A stretch of 64,000 nt of DNA from Hominimerdicola alba. Lineage in GTDB: Bacteria > Bacillota > Clostridia > Oscillospirales > Ruminococcaceae. Shown in pieces: positions 25,811 to 35,183 of the stretch (position 1 is the stretch's first letter; each line of letters opens with the position of its first letter). The position numbers and the translations under genes are program-made. Under the pieces are notes generated by a model. The model had not been told where the DNA came from. It did no database searches and saw only the letters and a program-made list of their open reading frames with translations. The DNA lies in the NCBI RefSeq assembly GCF_900109655.1, contig NZ_FOAT01000014.1, positions 34,975 through 98,974 of the forward strand, given 5' to 3'.

Positions 25811-26476
25811 TCAGCCCTCCCAGCGGTAGCCCTTTCCCCAGACCGTCAGTATTCGCTTGGGTTCTTTTGGGTCGGGCTCTATCTTCTGACGGAGCCATTT
25901 GATATGGACTGTCAGCGTCTGTATCTCGGATTCACTGTCAGAACCCCATATCCGATTGAATATGAACTCCTTGGTAAGCGTCTGTCCCTTGTTTTCGATG
26001 AACAGCCTTAGCAGCTCGAATTCCTTGGCTGTCATCTGCAAAGACTCTCCGTTTTTGGTAACTGTACCGCCTGTAAGATCCAGGGTGATATCCCCGTCTG
26101 AGAGATCGTCCATAGCAAGTCGGCGTTTGAAAATGCCCTTGACCTTGGCTATCAGAATATCGATATCATAGGGCTTTTCGATATAATCATCAGCACCTAA
26201 GATCAGACCGTTCAGCTTGTCCTCTCTGTCAATACGCGCGGTAAGTATCAGTATCGGTGTATTGCTCTGCTCACGTATACGCCTGCACACTGCAAAGCCA
26301 TCGATGCCCGGAAGATTGATATCAAGCAGCACAAGTCTTGCGCCGTATTTTTCAAAAAGTGTCAGAGCTTTTTCCCCGCTTTCAGCAGTACTTACAGTAT
26401 AGCCCTCAGCCCTGAGAAAATCACACAGCAGAACGCTGAGCTCCTTGTTATCCTCAACGATAAGTATATCGACCAT
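25811..26476 (-). CDS. OmpR/PhoB-family response regulator
   Basis: The 221-residue protein has a receiver domain with VEDN, the phosphorylatable Asp in VLLDINLPG (about residue 52), Thr in LILTAR and Lys in EKPY, and a winged-helix output domain (about 125-221, with TVWGKGYRW). It starts at ATG 26476 after GAGGTG. It would bind direct repeats in promoters after phosphorylation by the kinase encoded immediately downstream. Confidence 0.95.
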   Translation of the reverse strand: MVDILIVEDNKELSVLLCDFLRAEGYTVSTAESGEKALTLFEKYGARLVLLDINLPGIDGFAVCRRIREQSNTPILILTARIDREDKLNGLILGADDYIEKPYDIDILIAKVKGIFKRRLAMDDLSDGDITLDLTGGTVTKNGESLQMTAKEFELLRLFIENKGQTLTKEFIFNRIWGSDSESEIQTLTVHIKWLRQKIEPDPKEPKRILTVWGKGYRWEG

Positions 26477-26511
26477 TTCACACCTCGCATATTTTTGTAC
26501 TTATATTTAAT

Positions 26512-26540
26512 ATTATACTCCCCTTTTGCTGATACGTCAA
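26512..26540 (-). promoter_or_regulatory. Promoter of the two-component operon
   Basis: Minus strand: TTGACG (26540-26535), 17 bp, TATAAT (26517-26512). Confidence 0.85.
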
Positions 26541-26564
26541 CTGCAAAATTCATTTCCCGAGAAA

Positions 26565-26619
26565 ACAGCAAACGACATCTGATCTCATTTTGCTTTCAAA
26601 GATCGGTGTCGTTTACTGT
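26565..26619. repeat. Long inverted repeat between permease and response regulator genes
   Basis: ACAG-C-AAACGACA-TCTGATC on the left pairs with GATC-GG-TGTCGTTT-A-CTGT on the right around an 18-nt loop, with small mismatches. It follows the permease stop and could end its transcript (CTGTTTTC follows on the minus strand), but the T-run is poor. Confidence 0.55.
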
Positions 26620-26654
26620 GTACATATCAGGCTGTTTGAAGAATAGTATTTTTC

Positions 26655-29024
26655 TTATTCAATGCTCGCCGTATCCGAAGCCTTTACATTGCCTGTATAA
26701 AGGGAAGTGAGAAGCACGCTCACCACTGTGGCGGCTACGATGACTGCGGGATAAATAACGAACATCGAGATAACGTCGAACTTGTATTCAACGCTGTTCA
26801 TAACACCCAGCATTCCGAATATAGGATCCATAGTCAGCTTAGTGAAAGGTACGCAAAGGGATGCCGAAATAATTACAGCGAATATAGAAATAAACAGGAA
26901 GCGCAGTGTATGATGTGCCACTACCGAGCGTTCTTTAAAACCGATAGCTTTCATCAGTGCTATCTCAGATCTTTCCTTTGCGATGAAGGAGCGCTCCATA
27001 AGAACACTTATCAGTATGATGATCACAACCGCAAGCACCAGCGCAAGATCTCTGACCGTTGACATAGTATCGCCGACGCCCATACTGCTTTTGGTGAATT
27101 CTCTTGAATCCTCAACGATGCTGACATTCATTATGTCTTTCAGCTTTTCTCTGCGCTCGTCGATCACTTCCTTACTCGGATCATCATCGAAATCTATCTG
27201 GAACGCAAATATGGAGGATGGAGCTGTTTCTTTTATCTCGATATCCTGATGCAATCTGCCAACCATGCCCATCTGATCAAAACTCTGGAACAGTGCGGAT
27301 ACCAGGTATTCATCGGTGCTGCCGTCAATGGTTATCTTAACTGTATCGCCTACACTGACACCTATTTTCTCTGCGGCGGCTTCGGCAAAAGCTACCTCAT
27401 TGGTATACATAGGCGCTGAGCCATCGGTATACTCATAATCTGTTGCCTCTGTCTTGCTGCATTGCAGGAAACTGAGATTGGTGTTCTTGCCATCATACTC
27501 AACGTTCAGCTGATACCAGGGTTCAGCCCAGACCTTGCCCGGCATATCGTTTTCGGCAAGTATCTTTTCTATCTCTTCCGAAGCTTCATCGGGTGTCTTT
27601 ATACCGCCTATGATCTCCATGCCACGCTCACTGTCTGTCAGATAAACATCGCTCTTCTTAACGCTCAGCAGATACAGCAGCGAATCGCTGTCGATGGTAT
27701 TCGCGGTGGCTGTCAGCACCATTATCAGCAGCGTGAACAGTATAAATATAAATGTTATAAGACCGTACTGCCTTGGTGCGCTGAGTATATCGTTAACGGA
27801 TAAGAATCCTGTGCTGCCAAGTTTGCTTTTGCTGAGACTCATAACGCTGCGTTTCTTGAAACGCTCACCTGTCTGACCGTTGCGTACAGCATCTATAGGA
27901 GAAAGCTTGTTAATCTTAGCTGTGCATCTCCAGCAGAACAGCATGATCATTGCAACTACTACAAGACAGCATACTATGCCAATCAGCACACTGTTATCAC
28001 TGCCAAGCACCATATTATCGCTGACGCTCTTAAGAAGTGCCGCACCGAAGGGTACACTTATAACATATCCCACAAAAGCACCAAGTACCGCGATGCCAAG
28101 GTATTTCACCAAATATAATCCCCTGATGGAGCTGTTTTTAAGACCCACCGCTTTCATTACGCCTATCTCTCTGAACTCTTCAGAAATAGTAAAACCGATG
28201 GTGAATCTCAGCACCACAAATGAAACTATCAGCAGACCTATACTAAGCACCATCAGAATAGCCGCAACCAATATATCCATTAGGTATGTCATTCTGATAA
28301 GATTTATATCTAAATTCAGCTGAAGATAAGGTGCGTATTTAGCAGAAGCATCTGTAAACGCCTTTTCGTCATTGATATTGAAATAATACATATTTCCTGC
28401 AAAATCGGACTTTATAGCTTCATTTTCAGCAAAGGCTCTGTAATCCTCGCTGTTTATAACATATCTCGGATTGGACATCATAGAAGAACCGTAAAGGGCA
28501 TCCTTGATATAACCCGCAAACTCAAAGTCCTTAGAAACGCCCTCAAGATCTATAGTTATCTTGTCGCCTATCTCCAGATCGGTCTTTTTGATTTCCTGAC
28601 CAGCAATGTAGATCTTGCCTTTATCCACCTCGGTCAGCATCTCATTATTGCTGTCAAAAACATTTATGCCAACCGTATCGATCTTGTTGAGCATACCCAC
28701 CCTGTCAAGGTCACACAGGTTTTCACCGTTACGCTGAAGGTTCGAGGATATGAGATAGATAACATCCTCGCGCTTGTAATCGGTGACATATTCATTCTCC
28801 TGCAAAAATTCCTCGATATACTGTGATTTCTTTTCACCTCTGGTGGCATAGAACATATCGGGCATATTCGCTTTCTCGAAGAAATAGTCCAGCCCGTTTA
28901 CAACCGACAGGATATTATTCACACTTGATGCCGCGAACATAGCAGAAAGTATCACAAACAGCAGAAGTATGATGTTCATTGTCTTTTTTCTTTTCAGATC
29001 TTTCTTTAATATTCTGAGATACAT
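26655..29024 (-). CDS. FtsX/MacB-type ABC transporter permease
   Basis: The 789-residue protein has an N-terminal membrane helix, a large extracellular domain (about 40-240), three helices (about 255-370), a mid helix (about 425-450), a second extracellular domain (about 450-670) and three final helices. Both FtsX-like domains carry an EIGVMKAVGLK or EIALMKAIGFK motif. Such permeases move lipids, lipoproteins or peptides, or transmit force, with a LolD/MacB-type ATPase. No ATPase gene lies beside it. It is next to a two-component system, as in antimicrobial-peptide sensing loci, but the cognate ATPase must be elsewhere. GGAGGG precedes the ATG. Confidence 0.88.
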   Translation of the reverse strand: MYLRILKKDLKRKKTMNIILLLFVILSAMFAASSVNNILSVVNGLDYFFEKANMPDMFYATRGEKKSQYIEEFLQENEYVTDYKREDVIYLISSNLQRNGENLCDLDRVGMLNKIDTVGINVFDSNNEMLTEVDKGKIYIAGQEIKKTDLEIGDKITIDLEGVSKDFEFAGYIKDALYGSSMMSNPRYVINSEDYRAFAENEAIKSDFAGNMYYFNINDEKAFTDASAKYAPYLQLNLDINLIRMTYLMDILVAAILMVLSIGLLIVSFVVLRFTIGFTISEEFREIGVMKAVGLKNSSIRGLYLVKYLGIAVLGAFVGYVISVPFGAALLKSVSDNMVLGSDNSVLIGIVCCLVVVAMIMLFCWRCTAKINKLSPIDAVRNGQTGERFKKRSVMSLSKSKLGSTGFLSVNDILSAPRQYGLITFIFILFTLLIMVLTATANTIDSDSLLYLLSVKKSDVYLTDSERGMEIIGGIKTPDEASEEIEKILAENDMPGKVWAEPWYQLNVEYDGKNTNLSFLQCSKTEATDYEYTDGSAPMYTNEVAFAEAAAEKIGVSVGDTVKITIDGSTDEYLVSALFQSFDQMGMVGRLHQDIEIKETAPSSIFAFQIDFDDDPSKEVIDERREKLKDIMNVSIVEDSREFTKSSMGVGDTMSTVRDLALVLAVVIIILISVLMERSFIAKERSEIALMKAIGFKERSVVAHHTLRFLFISIFAVIISASLCVPFTKLTMDPIFGMLGVMNSVEYKFDVISMFVIYPAVIVAATVVSVLLTSLYTGNVKASDTASIE

Positions 29025-29050
29025 ATTGTTCCCTCCGTTTCTATGTTCAC

Positions 29051-29079
29051 ATTATAGCATGGGGATTATTAAATAATCA
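29051..29079 (-). promoter_or_regulatory. Probable promoter of the permease gene
   Basis: TATAAT (29056-29051 on the minus strand) is clear; the -35 (TGATTA, 29079-29074, 17 bp) is poor, so an activator, perhaps the neighbouring response regulator, may be needed. Confidence 0.5.
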
Positions 29080-29125
29080 TTAAATCAGCAAGTGGAGATT
29101 TTACCATGCGATCCAAGAAATAAAT

Positions 29126-29160
29126 GTCAAAAGGCTGTGAGTATTCAACCCACAGCCTTT
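29126..29160 (-). terminator. Terminator of the csoR-copA operon
   Basis: On the minus strand AAAGGCTGTGGGT pairs with ACTCACAGCCTTT (one G-T wobble), followed by TGACATTTATTTC. Confidence 0.75.
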
Positions 29161-29183
29161 CGGATATCACAAATCATTTAGGA

Positions 29184-29393
29184 TCACTCGATACCAAGCA
29201 CTTTGTAATCCTTAGCTTCAACAGCATTTTTCAGCACATCATCACCAACCTCAGACAACAGCGTAACCACTGCAACTCCTGCGGTATAGTCGGGAGCTGC
29301 GCTTTCAACACCGTCAATGGCTTCAAGAGCTTTCTTTACACTTGCCTCACAGTGGGGGCACATCATACCTTCGATCTTCATTGTCTTTGTCAT
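29184..29393 (-). CDS. Possible separately translated CopZ-like chaperone nested in copA
   Basis: Codon 777 of copA is an ATG (29393) with AGGAGG at 29407-29402 and 8-nt spacing, an ideal ribosome site. Translation from it yields 69 residues, the usual length of CopZ, with the metal-binding GMMCPHC at residues 9-15. The domain would carry Cu(I) to CopA or release it to CsoR. Whether both the fusion and the short form are made cannot be decided from sequence; the site may be a relic of a former separate copZ gene fused by loss of the copA stop. Confidence 0.55.
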   Translation of the reverse strand: MTKTMKIEGMMCPHCEASVKKALEAIDGVESAAPDYTAGVAVVTLLSEVGDDVLKNAVEAKDYKVLGIE

Positions 29394-31721
29394 GGTTTTA
29401 TCCTCCTTTTTTTCTGACGAAGAAACTATCTCTGCGATAGCTTCCCTGTTTATCTGACCGATCTTTCGGTCGTGAACGGCATCATATGGCTTTACCAGAT
29501 TCAACCGCAGAGCATTCATACATACAAAAAAGCTTGAAAGTGCCATCGCCGCCGCGCCGTACATCGGCTTCATCTCAATGCCGTACAGCCCCATAGCAAG
29601 AGGTATGCACACCGCATTGTAGAAAAATGCCCAGAACAGGTTCTGATGAATGTTGCGTATAGTATATCTGCTGAGCCTTATGGCGGCAGTTACGTCTGAA
29701 AGACGATTCTTCATCACCACTATATCCGCGGCATCAACGGCGATGTCAGTACCTGCGCCGATGGCTATACCGCTGTCTGCGGAAGTAAGTGCAGGGGCAT
29801 CGTTTATACCGTCACCCACCATAGCTGTCTTGCCCAGCTTTTTCATGGCGGTGACTACGTCCGATTTGTCGGCGGGAAGCACATCTGAGATAACATGGTC
29901 AACACCAGCCTGCGCCGCGATGGCTTTTGCTGTGCGGTGATTATCGCCTGTAAGCATTATGGTGGTTATCCCCATGCCTTTAAGCTCACGCACAGCTTTT
30001 TCCGAATCCTCTCTTATCCTGTCGGAAACCGCTATCAGACCCACGGCTTTACCATCGTATGCAAACAGCAACGGTGTTTTGCCCTCTTCTGCCAGGGCAT
30101 TCGCCCGCTGGGTCAGGGAAGGTTCGGTCATGCCTTTTGAAGTCAGAAATCTCAGACTTCCGCCCACAAGTTCTCTGTCATCAAGCGTACACCTCAACCC
30201 ATGCCCCGAAAGCACTTCAAAGTCGGTGACTTCCTTTATCGCAAGACCCTCAACCGCAGATGTTACCGCCTTTGAAAGAGGATGCTCGCTGTTTTTTTCA
30301 AGTGATGCGGCAAGGGTCAGAAGTTCCTTTTCATCTATTCCGATGGGTATAATATCCGTCACAGCAGGGTGTCCCTCAGTGACGGTGCCTGTCTTGTCAA
30401 GGGCTATAATCTGCGTCCTGCCTGCGGCTTCAAGTGCTGAAGCGGTTTTGAAAAGTATGCCGTTTTTAGCACCAACACCGCTGCCCACCATTATCGCCAC
30501 AGGGGTAGCAAGCCCAAGCGCACAGGGACAGCTTATCACCAGCACAGAAATACCCCTCGCTATAGCAAATGAAAAGGACTTCCCCGCTATCAGCCAACCT
30601 GCAAGTGTCAGCACAGAAAGCACTATGACCGTCGGAACAAATATCATTGAGACTTTATCGGCTATACGCGCAATGGGTGCTTTTGTTGCCGCCGCATCTG
30701 ATACAGTCCGTATTATACCCGCGAGAGTTGTATCCTCACCGACCCTTGTTGCTCTGCACTGGATATACCCCTGCTGATTTATGGTAGCGGCCGATACGCT
30801 GTCACCCTCGGACTTATCTGCGGGTATGCTCTCTCCTGTCAGGGCTGATTCATCTACCGAGGTACTGCCTTTGAGTATAACTCCGTCCACAGGTATCTTC
30901 TCACCTGGGCGCACTGCGAAAATATCTCCCGCATGTACTTCTTCAATACCCACCTCTGTTTCTATACCATCTTTCAGCAGAACAGCAGTCTTCGGCGCAA
31001 GACTCATCAAGCCTTTGAGCGCGTCGGTAGTACGTCCTTTAGATTTAGCTTCAAGCATTTTGCCAACAGTTATAAGCGTCGGTATCATGGCGGCAGATTC
31101 AAAGTACATATTCATGCCGTATTTCATCACGACATCATGTCTGCCCTCTCCCTGAGCTAGTATCATAATAAACAGCTCAGCCACCGAATATACAAAAGAT
31201 GCACCCGAGCCCAGGGCTACAAGGGTATCCATATTCGGTGCTTTGTGGATAAGAGAGCTCACACCTGAAACGAAAAATTTTCCGTTTATGACCATAACAG
31301 CCGCCGCGATAAGCAGTTCAAAAAGCCCAAGAAACACATGATTATCGAAAGCGGCGGGAACATACCAGCCCCACATCATATGACCCATGGAAAAATACAT
31401 CAGAACCATCAGCAAAGGCACCGACCACAGCAGGCGTTTTTTCAGTATGGGTGTTTCACGGTCTTTCAGTGCTTCCGAATCTGCCCAGGATGGCGAGCCA
31501 TTTGTTTCAGCTTTAAGAGAAGCGCTTTTAGTTGATGCGCCGTAGCCAGCTTTTTCCACAGCTTCAACTATATCCGCCGCAGAAACATCGCCCTCAACAC
31601 CCATTGAATTCGTAAGCAAACTTACACTGCAGGAGGTCACTCCAGGGACTTCCTTTACGGCTTTTTCAACACGTCCCGCGCAGACCGCACAGCTCATGCC
31701 CGTGACTTGATATTGCTCCAC
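29184..31721 (-). CDS. copA: Copper-exporting P1B-type ATPase with a C-terminal copper-chaperone domain
   Basis: Translation starts with GTG at 31721 (GAGGTGAT upstream), 6 bp after the csoR stop, giving 845 residues. The N-terminal HMA domain (1-66) has GMSCAVC. Eight membrane helices follow, with the CPC metal site at 398-400, the phosphorylated Asp442 in [13 protein letters not shown] and the HP locus (SEHPLS). It pumps Cu(I) out of the cytoplasm. Unusually, residues 777-845 are a second HMA domain with GMMCPHC, a complete CopZ-like chaperone, preceded by a linker. An AGGAGG and ATG inside the gene could make this domain separately. Confidence 0.95.
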   Translation of the reverse strand: MEQYQVTGMSCAVCAGRVEKAVKEVPGVTSCSVSLLTNSMGVEGDVSAADIVEAVEKAGYGASTKSASLKAETNGSPSWADSEALKDRETPILKKRLLWSVPLLMVLMYFSMGHMMWGWYVPAAFDNHVFLGLFELLIAAAVMVINGKFFVSGVSSLIHKAPNMDTLVALGSGASFVYSVAELFIMILAQGEGRHDVVMKYGMNMYFESAAMIPTLITVGKMLEAKSKGRTTDALKGLMSLAPKTAVLLKDGIETEVGIEEVHAGDIFAVRPGEKIPVDGVILKGSTSVDESALTGESIPADKSEGDSVSAATINQQGYIQCRATRVGEDTTLAGIIRTVSDAAATKAPIARIADKVSMIFVPTVIVLSVLTLAGWLIAGKSFSFAIARGISVLVISCPCALGLATPVAIMVGSGVGAKNGILFKTASALEAAGRTQIIALDKTGTVTEGHPAVTDIIPIGIDEKELLTLAASLEKNSEHPLSKAVTSAVEGLAIKEVTDFEVLSGHGLRCTLDDRELVGGSLRFLTSKGMTEPSLTQRANALAEEGKTPLLFAYDGKAVGLIAVSDRIREDSEKAVRELKGMGITTIMLTGDNHRTAKAIAAQAGVDHVISDVLPADKSDVVTAMKKLGKTAMVGDGINDAPALTSADSGIAIGAGTDIAVDAADIVVMKNRLSDVTAAIRLSRYTIRNIHQNLFWAFFYNAVCIPLAMGLYGIEMKPMYGAAAMALSSFFVCMNALRLNLVKPYDAVHDRKIGQINREAIAEIVSSSEKKEDKTMTKTMKIEGMMCPHCEASVKKALEAIDGVESAAPDYTAGVAVVTLLSEVGDDVLKNAVEAKDYKVLGIE

Positions 31722-31727
31722 TAAATA

Positions 31728-32036
31728 TCACCTCATAAGCTTTTCAAGAGTTTTCATCAGTTCATCGATCGTATCCTCGCGCCCCTCACGGATATCCTCC
31801 GAAACACAGGTACGCAGATGTTCTGCAAGAAGAGTTCTGCAAAAGCTGTTCAGTGCAGAGTTTGCCGCCGATGCCTGGGTAAGGATATCGGGACAGTATG
31901 CGTCCTCTTCAAGCATTCGCTGCAAGCCGCGTATCTGACCCTCGATACGTTTCAGTCGATTCATAAGTTCACGACGTTCTTTTTCACTACGGACTTTTTT
32001 TCTGTCACAACAGCAGATATGTTCAGTATCAGACAT
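31728..32036 (-). CDS. csoR: Copper-sensing repressor CsoR
   Basis: The 102-residue protein is an all-helical CsoR/FrmR-family regulator. It has RLKRIEGQIRG and the Cu(I) ligand set Cys-His-Cys: Cys in AYCPDI, then His and Cys in AEHLRTC. It also carries CCC near the N-terminus, of unknown relevance. CsoR binds its operator without copper and releases it when Cu(I) binds. It is first in the operon with copA. Two operator-like palindromes lie directly upstream. Confidence 0.95.
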   Translation of the reverse strand: MSDTEHICCCDRKKVRSEKERRELMNRLKRIEGQIRGLQRMLEEDAYCPDILTQASAANSALNSFCRTLLAEHLRTCVSEDIREGREDTIDELMKTLEKLMR

Positions 32037-32054
32037 ACATTATCATCTCCTATT

Positions 32055-32113
32055 ATACCCCCACGGGGTATTCTCTATGCATACAGTATATACCCCACCG
32101 GGGTATTTGTCAA
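32055..32113 (-). promoter_or_regulatory. csoR promoter with two CsoR operators
   Basis: Minus strand promoter: TTGACA (32113-32108), 17 bp, TATACT (32090-32085). Operator-like palindromes ATACCCCACCGGGGTAT (32090-32106) and ATACCCCCACGGGGTAT (32055-32071) match the GC-rich, AT-flanked form of CsoR sites. The first fills the promoter spacer; the second lies just after the expected start of transcription. Their centres are 35 bp apart. Confidence 0.88.
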
Positions 32114-32156
32114 GGCATTTCACAATTTTTTTACTTTCTTTCCAAATCAATACCGC

Positions 32157-32870
32157 CCCTAAAAGGTGGCTATTACTGGCTAACCCACTCAAAGTGGGAT
32201 CGAATGTTTAGCATCGCATTTACTATCACTGGCAGCCGCTTAAGCTGCTGTCTATTTTTGCCTACTTATTCTTACTACCCGTAAACGGGTCCATGTATTC
32301 TTTGAAACTTATTTGATCTGCCATATAATCTTCTTCCGTTTGGTTCTTTATGTATTCTTTGATTACTTTTTCATTACGTCCTACCGTATCTACATAATAT
32401 CCCCTGCACCAAAAATGACGACTTCCATACTTGTATTTCAAGTTTGCGTGCCTATCAAATATCATCAATGTGCTTTTCCCCTTGATATATCCCATAAATT
32501 GTGATATACTTATATGTGGTGGAACACTTACGAGCATATGTATATGATCTGGCATTGCATTTGCCTCGATTATTTCTACTCCTTTCTGCTCACAAAGCTT
32601 TCTAAGTAACTGTCCTATGTCTGCCCTTATTTGTCCATAGATCACTTTTCTTCGATATTTTGGTGCAAACACTATATGATACTGACACCTATATGTCGAG
32701 TGGCTCGAATGTTTTATTTCGTTCTTCATGCTTATAACCTCCGTCTATTTTCTTTAGTAATGCGGTCGCCAAACCATTTACTATTGTATCATACTCGGAG
32801 GTTATTTTAAATCGCTTGCTGAAGCTTTTTTATCTCCCCCGGTAGAACCTGGGGTTTATTTTCGCTAAAG
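32157..32870 (-). mobile_element. IS200-like insertion sequence (IS200/IS605 family)
   Basis: A single transposase gene is flanked by stem-loops rather than terminal inverted repeats. At one side (32836-32854) CCCC and GGGG enclose a GGTAGAACC inner stem, like the IS200 hairpin that blocks read-through; at the other are CCCAC/GTGGG (32184-32198) and GCAGC/GCTGC (32232-32248). Ends are approximate. It separates the copper operon from the TetR pair, both apparently intact. Confidence 0.75.
32262..32729 (-). CDS. tnpA: Y1 (HUH) transposase of IS200 type
   Basis: The 155-residue protein has the usual TnpA length. It shows YHIVFAPKYRR at the start, the metal-binding HUH in PDHIHML, and the catalytic Tyr in the helix with VIKEYIKNQ. 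TnpA dimers cut and join single-stranded DNA at hairpins of the element. The gene is complete, so the element may still move. No TnpB partner is present. Confidence 0.93.
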   Translation of the reverse strand: MKNEIKHSSHSTYRCQYHIVFAPKYRRKVIYGQIRADIGQLLRKLCEQKGVEIIEANAMPDHIHMLVSVPPHISISQFMGYIKGKSTLMIFDRHANLKYKYGSRHFWCRGYYVDTVGRNEKVIKEYIKNQTEEDYMADQISFKEYMDPFTGSKNK

Positions 32871-33140
32871 CACCAACAACAATGCAGCCTGCACAAATTG
32901 CACAGACTGCTTTTGGTCACATCATAGAATATTTTTGTTTTTTCACTGTCTACTTAACAGGTGACGGGTCAATTTACCTTTATGATTATACCATCTTTTA
33001 ATGATAATATTTTACATATTATTTCAAGTAAAAAAGAGTGCAAAGAGTTTTTTGAAAACCAGCCGACATAAAGTTCGCAATAAATGTATAGTCCACAATA
33101 ATCGGTCAGACGCATTTCTATATATTATCTCTTGCATGGG

Positions 33141-33196
33141 TTGACAAAAACAGATAAGTAGTGTATACTTATTTATAATAATTAAACACGTTTAAT
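33141..33196 (+). promoter_or_regulatory. Promoter and two TetR-type operators before the TetR gene
   Basis: TTGACA (33141-33146), 17 bp, TATACT (33164-33169). The palindrome ATAAGTA-N5-TACTTAT (33154-33172) covers the -10, and ATTAAAC-AC-GTTTAAT (33181-33196) lies just downstream. Both fit self-repression by the TetR protein. The 32871-33140 segment is otherwise featureless. Confidence 0.75.
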
Positions 33197-33210
33197 AAGT
33201 AGGTGAAATT

Positions 33211-33798
33211 ATGCCCCGGAAGCAAAAGCGCGACCTCGAAGCAACTAAAAAACAACTGCTTGAAGCCGCAAAAGAACTTATAACATCATGCACCGATTCG
33301 GACGATGTTACCTCTCGGAAAATAGCCGCAAAAGCTCATGTCAATCCCGCAATGATAAATTACTGCTACGGTTCGAGAGAGAATCTGCTGTACGAAGTTT
33401 TCAAACAGCTGATCGCCGATATACAAATCGCTCGCCCCGAACTTTCCGAGATGCTTCATGCCGATATCCCCGCAAAACAGCGCCTTATCCTGCTGCACTT
33501 CGGCATGATGAAAATTATGATCGAAAATTTCAGTTACTCAAAAGCGATAACGAAGTACATACTTCTCAACCGCACCAACGGTGTCGGCATGGAAAGTCTG
33601 CCCTATATAACGGAGCATTTCGGCAATCGTAAAAGTGAAGAAGAATGTAAGCTCACAGCCTTTGAACTATGCAGTATTCATGAACTTGCAGTGCTCAGGC
33701 ACAAAGAGTTGAAAGAACTCTGCAGCATCGACCTTACAAACGATGACGAACTTTTAGCATACGTCACCAATAACGTCGAGCGTTTTCTCGGTGAATAA
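33211..33798 (+). CDS. TetR/AcrR-family regulator
   Basis: The 195-residue protein has an N-terminal TetR DNA-binding domain (about residues 10-60, with TSRKIAAKAHVNPAMINYCY as the helix-turn-helix) and a helical ligand domain. It starts at ATG 33211 with AGGTG upstream. It is 24 bp before an isochorismatase-like gene and probably represses both, releasing on binding a small ligand. The ligand is unknown. Confidence 0.9.
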   Translation: MPRKQKRDLEATKKQLLEAAKELITSCTDSDDVTSRKIAAKAHVNPAMINYCYGSRENLLYEVFKQLIADIQIARPELSEMLHADIPAKQRLILLHFGMMKIMIENFSYSKAITKYILLNRTNGVGMESLPYITEHFGNRKSEEECKLTAFELCSIHELAVLRHKELKELCSIDLTNDDELLAYVTNNVERFLGE

Positions 33799-33822
33799 TC
33801 CACAGAATACAGGAGGTCATTC

Positions 33823-34341
33823 ATGGCAGATAAAAAAGCACTTCTCGTAATAGATATGCAGAACGATTATCTGTGGGCGGAGCGCAAGCCCATGTTTTCT
33901 TATGACACTGAGCGCCTTGTACGTTCGGTCAATGAGACCATCGCACAGCACAAAGCTTCGGGCGATGACATCATCTACATCGGTCAGGTCTTTCCAAATA
34001 TCGTCACAAACAGGCTAATCATAGGCTTTTCGATAAAAGGCACCGAGGGCGCAGAGCTTTACAGCGGACTTGATGTGGTTTCTCATCTGTACTTTGAAAA
34101 GAATCTCCCGAATACTTTTACATCGAAAAGTTTCAAGGAATATCTGTCCAAAAATAAGTACATCACATTCACTGTATGTGGTTTAGACCTTTGCGGTTGT
34201 GTCGGCGCAACTGCGAAAGGCGCACTCAGAACAGGAGCCAAAGTCTTTCTTGACGAGAAAAGCACAGGCTGTCGTTTTTCAGCTGAAAAAGCCCAAAAAC
34301 GCAAGTCAGAACTGATAAGAAAAGGCGTAAAATTCATCTGA
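33823..34341 (+). CDS. Isochorismatase-like cysteine hydrolase
   Basis: The 172-residue protein carries the triad of the family: Asp in VIDMQNDY (about 11), Lys in FEKNLPN and the nucleophile Cys in GLDLCGCVG. Relatives hydrolyse isochorismate, nicotinamide, ureides or other amides. It lacks strong signs for nicotinamidase (metal-binding DxHxxxH not seen). It follows a TetR gene with an AGGAGG site between, so its expression is likely induced by its substrate or product. Confidence 0.88.
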   Translation: MADKKALLVIDMQNDYLWAERKPMFSYDTERLVRSVNETIAQHKASGDDIIYIGQVFPNIVTNRLIIGFSIKGTEGAELYSGLDVVSHLYFEKNLPNTFTSKSFKEYLSKNKYITFTVCGLDLCGCVGATAKGALRTGAKVFLDEKSTGCRFSAEKAQKRKSELIRKGVKFI

Positions 34342-34387
34342 TATTAGTTTGCAAGTGCAAAATAGAAATGACCCATACTATATAAAT

Positions 34388-34424
34388 AGACCGTTACCTA
34401 ATAAAAGCAGGAACGGTCTTTTTT
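34388..34424 (+). terminator. Terminator of the TetR/isochorismatase operon
   Basis: GACCGTT (34389-34395) and AACGGTC (34412-34418) form the stem, followed by TTTTTT. Confidence 0.85.
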
Positions 34425-34425
34425 A

Positions 34426-34869
34426 CTATTTTTGGGAAGACAATCTTTTCTCCATGTGCACACAGCGGAATGTCCCGCCCTCGATTATGTTTTCTTGATC
34501 GGCGATATAACCAAGTTTTTCGTAGAAACCTGTCTTTTCGACACGGCTTTCCAGTACAGCGTAGGTGTAGCCCAACTCTCCCGCCCATTCTTCGGCTGAA
34601 AGCACTGCCCTGCTCCCAAGACCTCTTCCGCGGTATTCAGGAAGAACAACCACTCTGCCTATCATCACCGCGCCATCCCCGATATCGTAAAAACGGCAGG
34701 TCGCCACAGGAAAATCATCGTCGAGGATAACTATATACTTTGTTTCATTATTGTCATGTTCATCGAATTCCTCTTCCAGCGTGATGTGATATTTCTTCGC
34801 CATCGCCTGTATGCGAACGTAATACGCCCCCGCCCTTGTCGCTGTATTTTCAGCCCTTATCACCTGCAC
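34426..34869 (-). CDS. GNAT-family N-acetyltransferase
   Basis: The start is set to GTG 34869, because a good promoter lies inside the longer frame and AGAGGTGAT sits at 34881-34873. This gives 147 residues. The acetyl-CoA motif is RVVVLPEYRGRGLGSRAV and the fold ends with EKTGFYEKLGY, typical of GNATs that acetylate small amines or peptides. Substrate unknown. It is monocistronic and converges on the isochorismatase terminator. Confidence 0.85.
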   Translation of the reverse strand: MQVIRAENTATRAGAYYVRIQAMAKKYHITLEEEFDEHDNNETKYIVILDDDFPVATCRFYDIGDGAVMIGRVVVLPEYRGRGLGSRAVLSAEEWAGELGYTYAVLESRVEKTGFYEKLGYIADQENIIEGGTFRCVHMEKRLSSQK

Positions 34870-34888
34870 AGATATCACCTCTGCAAAC

Positions 34889-34917
34889 ATTATAACATAC
34901 CTTGCTTGAAATGTAAA
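34889..34917 (-). promoter_or_regulatory. Promoter of the GNAT gene
   Basis: Minus strand: TTTACA (34917-34912), 17 bp, TATAAT (34894-34889). The predicted transcript start leaves only a very short leader before GTG 34869. Confidence 0.8.
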
Positions 34918-35183
34918 CATTTTATCTGATGACCGAGATAGTTAAGATATATAAATATATTATCATTAACTAATGCAAAAATCAAGTACAAGTTTTGAAT
35001 TATTATAATTTATAATTATATGAACTTGTATTCATGAAACATCGGCATCCGAAAACATTTACGAGTAAAAATCCCGATAAAAATGCATCTTCACTTTTGT
35101 TATATGATTTGTATAATATCACTTATTTTCATACCATTCACAAAAATAATACAAAAAATGAATATTCATCACTGAATTTTGAA

